Below, piece after piece: positions 42,961 to 51,105 of a stretch of DNA of 64,000 bases (its first letter is position 1; each line of letters starts with the position of its first letter). Source of the stretch: Sphingomonas citri. GTDB lineage: Bacteria; Pseudomonadota; Alphaproteobacteria; Sphingomonadales; Sphingomonadaceae. Where the stretch lies: assembly GCF_019429485.1 (NCBI RefSeq), contig NZ_JAHXZN010000002.1, forward strand, positions 455,401 through 519,400, read 5' to 3'. Made by a program: the position numbers and the translations under genes. Below the pieces are notes generated by a model, which did not search any database, had not been told where the DNA came from, and was given only the letters and a program-made list of their open reading frames with translations.

Positions 42961-45276
42961 ATGCGCTCACCCAAGTCGATCCTGCTCGCCACCGCCGCCA
43001 TCGGCCTCGCCGCGCTGACCCAGCCCGCGCTGGCGCAGGACGTGCCCGCCACCGCGCCCGCCGCGAATGCGGCCGACGACGGGCTGGGCGAGGTGGTCGT
43101 CACCGCCGAGCGCCGCAGCGAGAACATCCAGCGCGTGCCCGTCTCGGTCGCGGTGGTGGACGGCGACTCGCTGCGCACCTTCCAGGCCGGCGGCGAGGAC
43201 GCGCTCGCGCTCGCCGGGCGCGTCCCCGGCCTCTACGCCGAGACCACCACTGGCCGCATCTTCCCGCGCTTCTACATCCGCGGCCTGGGCAACATCGACT
43301 TCTACCTCGGCGCGTCGCAGCCGGTGTCGATCATCCAGGACGACATCGTGCTCGAGCATGTCGTGCTCAAGTCCAACCCGGTCTATGACGTCGCCAACGT
43401 CGAGGTGCTGCGCGGCCCGCAGGGCTCGCTGTTCGGGCGCAACACCACCGCGGGCATCATCAAGTTCGACACGATCCGCCCGGGCCAGACGTGGAGCAGC
43501 CGCTTCAACGCCTCCTACGGCAGCTACAACACCGTCACCTTCGACGGCGGCGTCGGCGGCCCGATCGTGCAGGACAAGATCGCGATCCGTCTCTCCGGCC
43601 TGTACCAGCACCGCGACAATTGGGTGGACAACAGCTTCACCGGCACCGGGGCGGACGGCACCCGCGGCGGCCGCGACCAGCTCGGCGGCTTCGACGAGCG
43701 CGACGCGCGGCTCCAGCTGCTGTTCACGCCGACCGAGGACCTGTCGGTCAACGTCTCGGGCCATGTCCGCTCCTACGAGGGCACCTCGACGATCTTCCAC
43801 CGCGGTGCGCTGCTGCGCGGGCAGAACAACATCAACCGCGAGCCGCGCGACCGCGTCGCGCTCGACGAGGCCGACGGCAACCCGCAGGCGTACAAGACCT
43901 ATGGCGGCTCGGTGAACGCCGCCTGGGATTTCGGCGCGGCCACGCTGACCTCGATCACCGGCTATGAGACCACCTCGGGCTACAGCCGCGGCGACACCGA
44001 CGGCGGCGCCGCGGTCAATTTCGGCGGTGTCGGCTTCGGCCAGAGCGAGGGCCGCGTCCGCGACCTCGACCAGTGGACGCAGGAGCTGCGCCTCGCCAGC
44101 AACGGCGACGGCGCGTTCAAGTGGCAGTTCGGCGGCTTCTACTTCGACAGCCGCGACGTCACCGACTTCTACCAGCGCGGCTTCTTCCTGCGCCCGGGCA
44201 CGACCGGCTACAACCCGAACAACTGGGTGCGGCTGCACAACGTCAACACCAGCTGGGCGGTGTTCGGTCAGGCGAGCTACCGCCTCGCCGACCGGCTGAC
44301 GCTGACCGCGGGCGCCCGCTACACCGAGGACGACAAACGCACCGAGCTGGTCCGCTCGGGGCGCAACGCTGCCGGCACCACCGAGACTTTCCCGGCGAGC
44401 GCGCCGCGCAGCGTGAAGCTCTCCGGCAAGGAGCCGAGCTGGGACGTGTCGGCGCTGTACGAGCTGGACGATGCCACCAGCGTCTACGCCCGCGTCGCGC
44501 GCGGCTTCCGCGGCCCGACGATCCAGGGTCGCTCGGCGGTGTTCAACACGCCTTTCACCACCGCCGACTCCGAGACGATCATGTCCTACGAGGCGGGCGT
44601 GAAGTCGCGGCCGACGAGCAACCTGCGCCTCAACGCGACGGCCTTCACCTATCGCGTCAAGGACATCCAGCTCAACGGCAACGACGCCGACGGCAACGGC
44701 GTGCTGTTCAACGCCGACCATGCCGATGCGTACGGCGTCGAGGCCGAGCTGGAATGGCGGCCGATCCGCAACATCACCTTCTCGCTGGGCGGCAGCGCGA
44801 TCCACACCGAGATCAAGGACAAGCAGGTCTATGCCCAGGTCTGCGCCTTCGGCGGCGTGGTGACCTGCACGGTGCAGGACCCGACGATCACGCGCACGAT
44901 CTTCGGCCAGCCCGCGGTGCTGGCGCAGATCGACGGTAACCCCCTGCCCAACGCGCCGCGCTGGCAGCTCGATGCCGCGGTCCGCTACGACATCCCGCTG
45001 ACGAACGAGGGCAATCTGTTCGTCTCGAGCGACCTCAACGTGCAGGGCTACACCAACCTGGTGCTGTATAAGACGCGCGAGTTCTACGCCGACGGCAATC
45101 TCGAGCTGGGGCTCAAGGTCGGCTACACCACCGCCGACGGCAAGTATGAGATCGCCGCTTTCGCGCGTAACATCACCGACGAGAAGAACCTCAAGGGCGT
45201 GATCGAGAACTACAACGCCGCGGTGTTCAACGAGCCGCGCGTGGTGGGCATCTCGCTCGCGGGCCGCTTCAATTGA
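42961..45276 (+). CDS. TonB-dependent receptor
   Basis: A 771-residue outer-membrane receptor: signal peptide (about 1-25, ending ALAQ), TonB box LGEVVVTAERRSENIQRVP, plug with YAETTTGRIFPRFYIRGLGNIDFYLGASQPVSIIQDDIVLEH and VEVLRGPQGSLFGRNTTAGIIKFDT, and a barrel ending VVGISLAGRFN. An early stop-free barrel and usual length indicate an intact gene. An AGAGGA site precedes the ATG at 42961. It is divergent from the small exported protein and PLP enzyme genes, over a 293-base gap with a strong hairpin. No ligand can be named. The plug lacks the siderophore-type signalling domain. Confidence 0.93.
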   Translation: MRSPKSILLATAAIGLAALTQPALAQDVPATAPAANAADDGLGEVVVTAERRSENIQRVPVSVAVVDGDSLRTFQAGGEDALALAGRVPGLYAETTTGRIFPRFYIRGLGNIDFYLGASQPVSIIQDDIVLEHVVLKSNPVYDVANVEVLRGPQGSLFGRNTTAGIIKFDTIRPGQTWSSRFNASYGSYNTVTFDGGVGGPIVQDKIAIRLSGLYQHRDNWVDNSFTGTGADGTRGGRDQLGGFDERDARLQLLFTPTEDLSVNVSGHVRSYEGTSTIFHRGALLRGQNNINREPRDRVALDEADGNPQAYKTYGGSVNAAWDFGAATLTSITGYETTSGYSRGDTDGGAAVNFGGVGFGQSEGRVRDLDQWTQELRLASNGDGAFKWQFGGFYFDSRDVTDFYQRGFFLRPGTTGYNPNNWVRLHNVNTSWAVFGQASYRLADRLTLTAGARYTEDDKRTELVRSGRNAAGTTETFPASAPRSVKLSGKEPSWDVSALYELDDATSVYARVARGFRGPTIQGRSAVFNTPFTTADSETIMSYEAGVKSRPTSNLRLNATAFTYRVKDIQLNGNDADGNGVLFNADHADAYGVEAELEWRPIRNITFSLGGSAIHTEIKDKQVYAQVCAFGGVVTCTVQDPTITRTIFGQPAVLAQIDGNPLPNAPRWQLDAAVRYDIPLTNEGNLFVSSDLNVQGYTNLVLYKTREFYADGNLELGLKVGYTTADGKYEIAAFARNITDEKNLKGVIENYNAAVFNEPRVVGISLAGRFN

Positions 45277-45349
45277 GGTGACGGCGCGAGGGGAGGCATC
45301 CTCCCATCTCGGCGCGAGTGTCTGCTGATCGCGGCCCCACTCAAGCCGC

Positions 45350-45439
45350 CACCCCGGCGAACGCCGGGGTCCAGGTGGGAAGGCCGTCGTGAGACTCGCG
45401 CACGTCGCCCAGCTGGACCGGCGTTCGCCGGGGTGGCGG
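45350..45439. repeat. REP-like repeat, class A copy 4
   Basis: The best-preserved class A element: CACCCCGGCGAACGCCGGGG and GGTCCAGGTGGGAAGG on the left, CAGCTGGACC and GGCGTTCGCCGGGGTGGC on the right. It lies between the TonB receptor and the convergent HAD gene. Confidence 0.8.
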
Positions 45440-45498
45440 CGTGCTTGGAGGTGAAGCGTTCGCACGGCTAACGCTTCACCAGCGGGGTCGCCCTCCCC

Positions 45499-46191
45499 TC
45501 ACAGCGCCGCGATCCAGTCGGGCAGCTCGCCCAGCCGCGCGAGCTGGCGGAAACGCGGGTGCGCCGTCGGGGCGGCGGCGACCTCGTGGCTCCACGCCAG
45601 CGGCTGCGGGATGTAGGCGCCCCACGCCCCCGCCGCCAGCGCGGGCAGCACGTCCGAGCGCATCGAATCGCCCGCCATCACCGCGCGCTCGGGCGCGCAG
45701 CCGTAGCGATGGAACACCCGGACGAACGTGTCGGCGCGCTTGTCGCTGACGATCTCCACGCCGGTGAACAGCTGCCCCAGCCCGGAGGCGGCGAGCTTGA
45801 CCTCCTGGTGGAGCAGGTCGCCCTTGGTCACCAGCACCAGCCGAGCGTGCGCGGCGAGCCGCTCCAGCGTGGCGGCGACGTCGTCGAGCAGCTCCACCGG
45901 ATGGTCGAGCAGGGTCCGCCCGATCTCGAGCAGCCGCCGCACGCTCGCCGCCGGCAGGTCGTCGCCGGCGAGCTCCAGCGCGGTCTCGATCATCGAGAGC
46001 GTGAAGCTCTTCGCGCCATAGCCGTAGCGCTTGAGGTTGCGCACCTCGATCGCCTCCATCCGTGCGCGCGCCGCGGGTGCCGCGGCGAAGGGCGCGACCA
46101 GCTCCGCGAACGCCTGCTCGGCCGCGTCGAAGAAGCGCATGTTGTGCCAAAGGGTGTCGTCCGCATCGAGGCACACGAGGTCGATGGTCAT
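45499..46191 (-). CDS. HAD-superfamily hydrolase
   Basis: A 230-residue phosphatase-type protein with all four HAD motifs: nucleophile DADDTLW near residue 8, threonine motif LVLVTKGD, conserved lysine in the VSDKRADTF area, and the acidic motif VMAGDSMRSDV. The cap is an inserted helical segment (about 15-95) of C1 type. Substrate unknown, cytoplasmic. The GGAGACCTGCTGCC sequence upstream includes a plausible ribosome-binding site. It lies 46 bases after the preceding Cys-rich pair on the same strand and may be part of that transcript. Confidence 0.87.
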   Translation of the reverse strand: MTIDLVCLDADDTLWHNMRFFDAAEQAFAELVAPFAAAPAARARMEAIEVRNLKRYGYGAKSFTLSMIETALELAGDDLPAASVRRLLEIGRTLLDHPVELLDDVAATLERLAAHARLVLVTKGDLLHQEVKLAASGLGQLFTGVEIVSDKRADTFVRVFHRYGCAPERAVMAGDSMRSDVLPALAAGAWGAYIPQPLAWSHEVAAAPTAHPRFRQLARLGELPDWIAAL

Positions 46192-46237
46192 GGCAGCAGG
46201 TCTCCGCAGCCGCGCTTAGGCGAGCGCGCGGCGCGTG

Positions 46238-46633
46238 TCAGCCGGGCGCGTCGAGCCAGTCGCGCGCGAGGCGCTCGGCCGCGGCCCGGTCCGCCGCGGC
46301 GGCGATGGGGTAAGGCCAGGGGCTGCGGCCGCCGGCGGCGTCGAGCCGCGCCTGCCACGCCGCGCGCTCGTCGGCGTCGGGTACGACGAAGACCGCGCCG
46401 CGGACCAGCGTCGCCGACACGTCGCGCCGCGCCTTGAGCCACCGCGCAAGTGGCCGCCCCGCCTCCGCCGAGGGCCGGTGCGCCCCATCGAGCAGCAAGG
46501 CCAGCTTCGTGCCAGCGGCGAGCAGCGCGTCATCGTCGCCGGTCCAGCGCTCGCCGTCGGCGGCGGTGATCAGGGCGCGATCGGTCGAGCGATAGAGGCC
46601 GGGCGCGACCGCGGTGAAGAAGGCTTCGGTCAC
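46238..46633 (-). CDS. Uncharacterised 131-residue protein
   Basis: A soluble Ala/Asp-rich protein, AFFTAVAPGLYRSTDRALI, TGDDDALLAAGTKLALLLDG, ARWLKARRDVSATLVRGAVFVVPDADERAAWQARLDAAGG. I do not recognise a family. Alternating short strands and helices with an acidic first third are visible, and there is no signal or membrane segment. The start is GTG at 46633, overlapping the stop of the Cys-rich gene (GTGA), so the two are translationally coupled and their products probably act together. The downstream HAD hydrolase may belong to the same unit. Confidence 0.65.
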   Translation of the reverse strand: MTEAFFTAVAPGLYRSTDRALITAADGERWTGDDDALLAAGTKLALLLDGAHRPSAEAGRPLARWLKARRDVSATLVRGAVFVVPDADERAAWQARLDAAGGRSPWPYPIAAAADRAAAERLARDWLDAPG

Positions 46634-46989
46634 GCCAGCGCCGCCATCACGCGTGCCGAGCTCAGCGCGCCCGCGAACAACTCGCGTCGCTCGGGACAGG
46701 CTCTACAGGGCGGCAGTCGATCGAGCCGCGCCGGGTCGGCGAACAGCGCGCACAGCAGCGCCTCGTCGCCGTCGGGACCGATCGGGCAGCCGCGGCACAG
46801 CTGACGCCCGAGGCAGGCCTCGCCGATCGTCATCACGCTGTCGATCACCGGCGCCATCATCTCATAGCCGAGCGGGGCGAGCAGCGCGTGGAGCCGCTGC
46901 TGCACCGGCGCGCGCTGATCGCGGGCACAACGCCAGCAGCGCGCCGCGCGCGCGAGCAGCGCGGCGGGAAGCGGGGGAGCGACGCTCAT
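46630..46989 (-). CDS. Small Cys-rich protein, possible metal-binding
   Basis: A 119-residue protein with eight cysteines in a striking layout: CWRC near residue 18, then C-x5-C-x2-CPIG in the middle, a single Cys, and CRACPER near residue 96. Paired CxxC units like these often bind zinc or iron-sulfur. The middle has GYEMMAPVIDSVMTIGEA. No signal peptide or membrane helix is seen. The start at 46989 is ATG. It overlaps the next gene by four bases. I do not recognise the family; a redox or nucleic-acid-linked role are both possible. It deserves a structure prediction. Confidence 0.65.
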   Translation of the reverse strand: MSVAPPLPAALLARAARCWRCARDQRAPVQQRLHALLAPLGYEMMAPVIDSVMTIGEACLGRQLCRGCPIGPDGDEALLCALFADPARLDRLPPCRACPERRELFAGALSSARVMAALA

Positions 46990-47012
46990 GACCGCACTCC
47001 CCACCGCCCGAC

Positions 47013-47243
47013 TCAAACGCAATAAGCCTCGTAACCGCCGCCGAAGCGCTGACGCATCGTCGCCTTTTCCCGCGGCACGCGCAGCAGCCACGGCGCCGCC
47101 ATTTCCGGGATCACCACCGCGTCGGCGACCAGGTTGTGGGCCAGCAACGGCTGTGTCAGCGCGGCCACGAACAGCGCCAGCGTGGCGAGCAGCAAGAGCT
47201 GCCCTTTCACACCCGCCGGCCGCGGCGTGCGCGGGCTCAACAT
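47013..47243 (-). pseudogene. Truncated isoprenylcysteine/phospholipid methyltransferase-like remnant
   Basis: A 76-residue reading frame whose last 30 residues, APWLLRVPREKATMRQRFGGGYEAYCV, look like the C-terminal signature of ICMT/PEMT-type membrane methyltransferases (R-x-x-RE-x8-RFG-x2-Y-x-AY). The helix before it, LLLATLALFVAAL, fits the preceding membrane segment. The usual preceding half, with the R-H-P motif and other helices, is missing, so the methyl-donor site is incomplete. The ATG at 47243 may be only the first in-frame one. It is probably a decayed gene; an expressed small membrane protein is the alternative. Confidence 0.5.
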
Positions 47244-47402
47244 CGTCGCGGCGTGATCGTCGGGCGTAGCACTGCTCCTTAACGCTACTGCGAGTCTCTA
47301 GCACATTAACTGAGCTCTTGCTACTCCGCATGTGCTCGATCCTGTCGCTACGAAGACCGGTTGGCGCGCGGATCGCCTGGCAGGGCACTGCGTTATCGAC
47401 CC

Positions 47403-47747
47403 ATGACCGATGATCGCCACCGCACCGCCGACCCCGCGCACCGCCGTCAGCCAGCGTTCGACAAGGACGAGGGCACGTTCGGCCAAGGCTTCAGCCGCGA
47501 GGACGAGCGCAGGCTAGGCGAGCAGATGCCGGCCGGATCCGTCGCGCCCAGCGAGTCGCGCGTCGATACGGTCGACCCAGCGCTGCCGCCCGAGAATGGG
47601 CGCCGCGCGTCCTTCGACCCGGCGACCGGCGAGGTGCACGGCAGTGGATCGGGTGCAGGCGGCGGCAACCCCGGCGAGGACTTCGAGGAAGACCGCAGCG
47701 GCGGCGACGGTCTCCCGCTCACCGGCAAGGCGGACGGCGAGCGCTAG
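47403..47747 (+). CDS. Small hydrophilic uncharacterised protein
   Basis: A 114-residue protein that is highly charged and predicted disordered: DDRHRTADPAHRRQPAFDKDEGTFGQGFSREDERRLGEQ, RASFDPATGEVHGSGSGAGGGNPGEDFEEDRSGGDGLPL. There is no signal or membrane segment and no catalytic motif. I place the start at 47403; it lacks a good ribosome-binding site. Such acidic, Gly-rich proteins occur widely in sphingomonads without known role. It is convergent with the hybrid kinase gene, 49 bases apart. Confidence 0.6.
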   Translation: MTDDRHRTADPAHRRQPAFDKDEGTFGQGFSREDERRLGEQMPAGSVAPSESRVDTVDPALPPENGRRASFDPATGEVHGSGSGAGGGNPGEDFEEDRSGGDGLPLTGKADGER

Positions 47748-47796
47748 CTTTCGCTACTGAGCGGGGATGCCGCCTCCGTCACAGCGGCACCGCGTC

Positions 47797-50328
47797 TCAC
47801 GCCGCCGCCCGTAGCTCGCCCACCGCTTCCCGCAGTTCGTCGTTCGCGAGCGCCGCGCGCGACAATCGATCCTCCAGCATAGCGGCGAGCTCGCCGAGTC
47901 GTTCGTGACCGAACAGCCGCGCGGTGCCGGCGAGCTTGTGGAGCCCGTCGAGCGCCTCCTCCCGACCGCCGCCTCCGGCTGCCAGTGCTTCCAGCGCGGC
48001 GAAGGTCGCCTCGGTCCGCGTCGCGAAACGGGCCCGTAGCGCCGGGCTGATCGCCGGCGACGATGGCGCGGGCGCCGCCCGCGTCGGGGCGAAACGCGCG
48101 ACCGTCTCGGCCAAATCAGAAGCGCGCAACGGCTTGGCGACATGCGCCTGCATTCCCGCGGCGCGACAGGCCGCGACGTCGTCGACGAAGGCGTTGGCGG
48201 TCAGCGCCACCACCGGCAGCGTCGCGGCGTCATGCCCGGCGGCGCGCAGCCGGCGCGTCGCCTCGAGCCCGTCCATGCGCGGCATCTGCATGTCCATCAG
48301 CACCAGCGCATAGGGGCGCCCCGCCGCGTTCGCCGCGGCGATGGCGGGCAGCACCTCGTCGCCGTCGCTCACCAGCGTGGCGTCGAGACCGATCTGGCGC
48401 GCCACCGCGAGCACCAGCTCCTGGTTGATGTCGTGATCCTCCGCGATCAACACGCGCGCGCCGCCGACCGCTCCCGCGGGGGTCGGGCGCGGGCCGGCAA
48501 GCGCAGCGTCCTCCGCCGGCGCCACGGCGCGCAGCGGCACGTCGAGCGTGAAGGTCGCGCCCTCGCCCGGCGCACTCGCGACGCCGAGCGTGCCGTTCAT
48601 CAGCGCCGCCATCTTCGCGCTCACCGCGAGTCCCAGACCGGTCCCGCCATAGTGCCGCTCGGTCGTGCGGTCCGCCTGCGCGAACTCCTCGAAGATCGCG
48701 CCGAGCCGCTCGGGCGCGATCCCGATCCCGCTGTCGGCCACGCTGACGCGCAGGCGCCCGTCGCCGACGTCGGCACGCACCACCACCTCGCCCGCGGCGG
48801 TGAACTTGATCGCGTTGCCGAGCAGGTTGAGCACGATCTGGCGGTAGCGCAGCGGATCGCCGAGAAGGCGAGGCGGCAGCGCGGGCGCGAGCTCGAGCCG
48901 CAGCACCAGGCCCTTCTGCTCGGCCACGGCGGTCATCAGCCCGACGCAGCGCCGCAGTACGTGGCGCAGGTCGAGCGGCTCCTCGCTCAGCCGCATCTCG
49001 CCGGCCTCGACCTTGGCGAGATCGAGGATGTCGTTGAGCAGCCGCATCATGGCGCGGCCGGAATCGGCCATCAGCTCGAGGTAGCGGCGCTGCTCCTCGG
49101 TCGGCGCGGCGGCGAGCAGCAGGTCGGTGAAGCCGAGCACGCCGTTCATCGGGGTGCGGATCTCGTGGCTCATGTTGGCGAGGAAGCTCGACTTGGCCTG
49201 GGTCGCCACCTCGGCGCTGGCGCGCGCCGCCTCCAGCGCCAGCTCGAGTCGCTTGCGCGCGGTGATGTCGCGCACCGCCGCGATCACGCCGCGCGGCGGT
49301 CGGCCCGGCGCGTCGACGATCGCGCGAACGCTCGCCTCGAGCCAGCGCGGCGTCTCCTCGCCCTCAACCCGCTCGTCGACCTCGCGCGGGGCCTGTCGGC
49401 AGGTCACCACGTCGCGCAGCGCCTCGCCCGCGATCAGCCGGGCGAAGCTGGCGGCCACTGCGCCGCGATCGTCGCGGTGGACGAAATGGTGGAGCGGCTC
49501 GCCGATCAGCGCCGCGGGCGCCACGCCGAACGTCTCCTGCGCCGAGGGCGAGGCGTAGAGGCACAAGCCGTCGCGCCCGAGCCGGATCACCGCGTCGGTG
49601 GCGTTGTCGGCGAGGAGCGCCAGCTCGGCCTCGGCACGCTCGCGCAGCCGCATGTCGCGCTCGAGCCGCGCGTGTGTCCGTTCCAGGTCGGCGAACTGGC
49701 GGCGTCGCTCGCGCAGCACGAAGGCGGCGAGCACGAGCAGCAGCGTCGCGCTGGCGAGCCCGGTCGCGATCCCGAGCCGCTCCAGCCGCGCGGTGCGCGC
49801 CTTGCGCGCCACCAGCAGGCGCTGCTCGGCGTCGCGCACGCGCGTCAGCGCCGCCACCACGATCGCGGTCTCGCGCTTGCCCGCGGCCGAGCCGGTGAGC
49901 GCGACCGCGGCGGCGGTTCGGCCTTGGTCACGCCAGCGCACCGCCAGAGCCATCTCGTCGAAGCGGCCGTTCAACCGACCGCGCAGCGCCGCGACATTGG
50001 CGCGCTGCGCGGGATTGTCCGCCACCATCCGCTCGAGCCGCGCCAGCGCGGGCCGCGCGTGCGCGACCGAGCGCGCGTAGGTGGCGCGCTGCGCTGCGTC
50101 GCCGGTCATGACATAGCCGCGCCGATTGATCTCGGCACGCATCGCCTCGATCTGCACCGTGTCGAGCATGGCCCCGACCTCGAACGTGTGCTGCACCCAG
50201 CCGAAGGCGGAGCGGCTCTGCACCGCGAGCAGCGCGGCGCTGCAGCCGCAGCTCAGCAGCAGGGTGAAGCCGGCGACGAGCGAGGGCCCGGAGCCCATCA
50301 GCGAGGCGAGAACAGGCGAGCGGCGCAT
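47797..50328 (-). CDS. Hybrid histidine kinase: CHASE3, PAS, HisKA, HATPase, REC, HPt
   Basis: An 843-residue phosphorelay protein. Helix 1 at about residues 15-37, a CHASE3-like helical periplasmic domain (40-180), helix 2 at about 185-206, a PAS domain (235-360, DNATDAVIRLGRDGLCLYAS), then HisKA with His388 in FLANMSHEIRTPMNGVL, and the ATP domain with NLLGNAIKFT, ADSGIGI and GGTGLGLAVS. The receiver domain follows (AEDHDINQELV, phosphoacceptor Asp679 in VLMDMQMPRMDG). A C-terminal HPt domain has His797 in LDGLHKLAGTARLFG. All relay steps up to a final response regulator are in one chain. It is divergent from a GAF-domain gene. Confidence 0.93.
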   Translation of the reverse strand: MRRSPVLASLMGSGPSLVAGFTLLLSCGCSAALLAVQSRSAFGWVQHTFEVGAMLDTVQIEAMRAEINRRGYVMTGDAAQRATYARSVAHARPALARLERMVADNPAQRANVAALRGRLNGRFDEMALAVRWRDQGRTAAAVALTGSAAGKRETAIVVAALTRVRDAEQRLLVARKARTARLERLGIATGLASATLLLVLAAFVLRERRRQFADLERTHARLERDMRLRERAEAELALLADNATDAVIRLGRDGLCLYASPSAQETFGVAPAALIGEPLHHFVHRDDRGAVAASFARLIAGEALRDVVTCRQAPREVDERVEGEETPRWLEASVRAIVDAPGRPPRGVIAAVRDITARKRLELALEAARASAEVATQAKSSFLANMSHEIRTPMNGVLGFTDLLLAAAPTEEQRRYLELMADSGRAMMRLLNDILDLAKVEAGEMRLSEEPLDLRHVLRRCVGLMTAVAEQKGLVLRLELAPALPPRLLGDPLRYRQIVLNLLGNAIKFTAAGEVVVRADVGDGRLRVSVADSGIGIAPERLGAIFEEFAQADRTTERHYGGTGLGLAVSAKMAALMNGTLGVASAPGEGATFTLDVPLRAVAPAEDAALAGPRPTPAGAVGGARVLIAEDHDINQELVLAVARQIGLDATLVSDGDEVLPAIAAANAAGRPYALVLMDMQMPRMDGLEATRRLRAAGHDAATLPVVALTANAFVDDVAACRAAGMQAHVAKPLRASDLAETVARFAPTRAAPAPSSPAISPALRARFATRTEATFAALEALAAGGGGREEALDGLHKLAGTARLFGHERLGELAAMLEDRLSRAALANDELREAVGELRAAA

Positions 50329-50433
50329 CGCCGATCGGGTAGCGGCCTATGGTTAACTTACCGATAGCGACGGCGGAACGGCTTGTTCACGCCCGGGCGC
50401 TAAGAGCGAGACGCCCTCCACCGGCGAGTCACC

Positions 50434-50922
50434 ATGCGTCTCTGGTCAAGCCTGCGTGCCCCTCCTCCGCCTTCCCCGTCGATGGCGCGTGTCGCGCGCG
50501 CCGACTGGGAGCGCCTCGCCGACGAGCTCGACGAGATCGCCGCCGCGGCGGCTGGGCTGATCGGCACGCCGGCCGCCCTCGTCACGATCGTCGACGAGCG
50601 GCTGTGGGTCGCCGGCCGCTTCAATTCGCGGCTGCACGGGCTCGAGCGTGACGAATGCGTCTGCGCTCATGGCATGGCGGAGCCGGAGAGCGTGCTGTGC
50701 GTCCCCGACCTCCAGGCCGACGCGCGTTTCGCGCGCATGCCGATCGCGCAGGGGCCTGAGGCGGTGCGGTTCTATGTCGGTGCGGCGCTGGTCGACGCGA
50801 ACGGCGCGGCGCTCGGCATGCTGTGCGCGGTCGACCAGCGCCCGCGCGCCGCGCCACCCGAGCCGCGATGCCGCGCGTTGCAGCGGCTCGCCCGCGGTGC
50901 CGCGATGCGGCTGGGCGCGTGA
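50434..50922 (+). CDS. GAF-domain protein
   Basis: A 162-residue soluble protein that is essentially one GAF domain: AAALVTIVDERLWVAGRF (strands 1-2), a short ECVCAHGMAEPESVLCVPDLQADARFARMPIAQGPEAVRFYVGAALVDANGAALGMLCAVDQRPR core. The segment C-V-C-A-H is like the redox- or nucleotide-sensing loops of this fold. There is no output domain, so it may act as a partner of a kinase or by binding a ligand. The start is ATG at 50434; an in-frame ATG at 50482 is an alternative. It is divergent from the hybrid kinase gene across 105 bases, which suggests joint control (inference). Confidence 0.78.
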   Translation: MRLWSSLRAPPPPSPSMARVARADWERLADELDEIAAAAAGLIGTPAALVTIVDERLWVAGRFNSRLHGLERDECVCAHGMAEPESVLCVPDLQADARFARMPIAQGPEAVRFYVGAALVDANGAALGMLCAVDQRPRAAPPEPRCRALQRLARGAAMRLGA

Positions 50923-50954
50923 CGGCGCGTTCTCGCGGAATTTGACCTATCACG

Positions 50955-51050
50955 CGTCATCCTGAGCTTGTCTCAGGATCCACCGTGCCGCACGACCAGG
51001 TGCCCGCGGCGATCGCGGTATGGGGATCCTGAAAGAAGTTCAGGATGACG
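50955..51050. repeat. REP-like repeat, class B copy 4
   Basis: Arms CGTCATCCTGAGCTTG and, inverted, AAGTTCAGGATGACG, with GGATCCACCGTGCC inner sequence partly mirrored by GGGGATCC. It lies between the convergent GAF and sulfotransferase genes. Confidence 0.8.
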
Positions 51051-51105
51051 GCGGTCTGGGTCTAGCGTTTCGCGCGGGCGAGCGCCTCGCGCCATCGCCC
51101 GCCGC

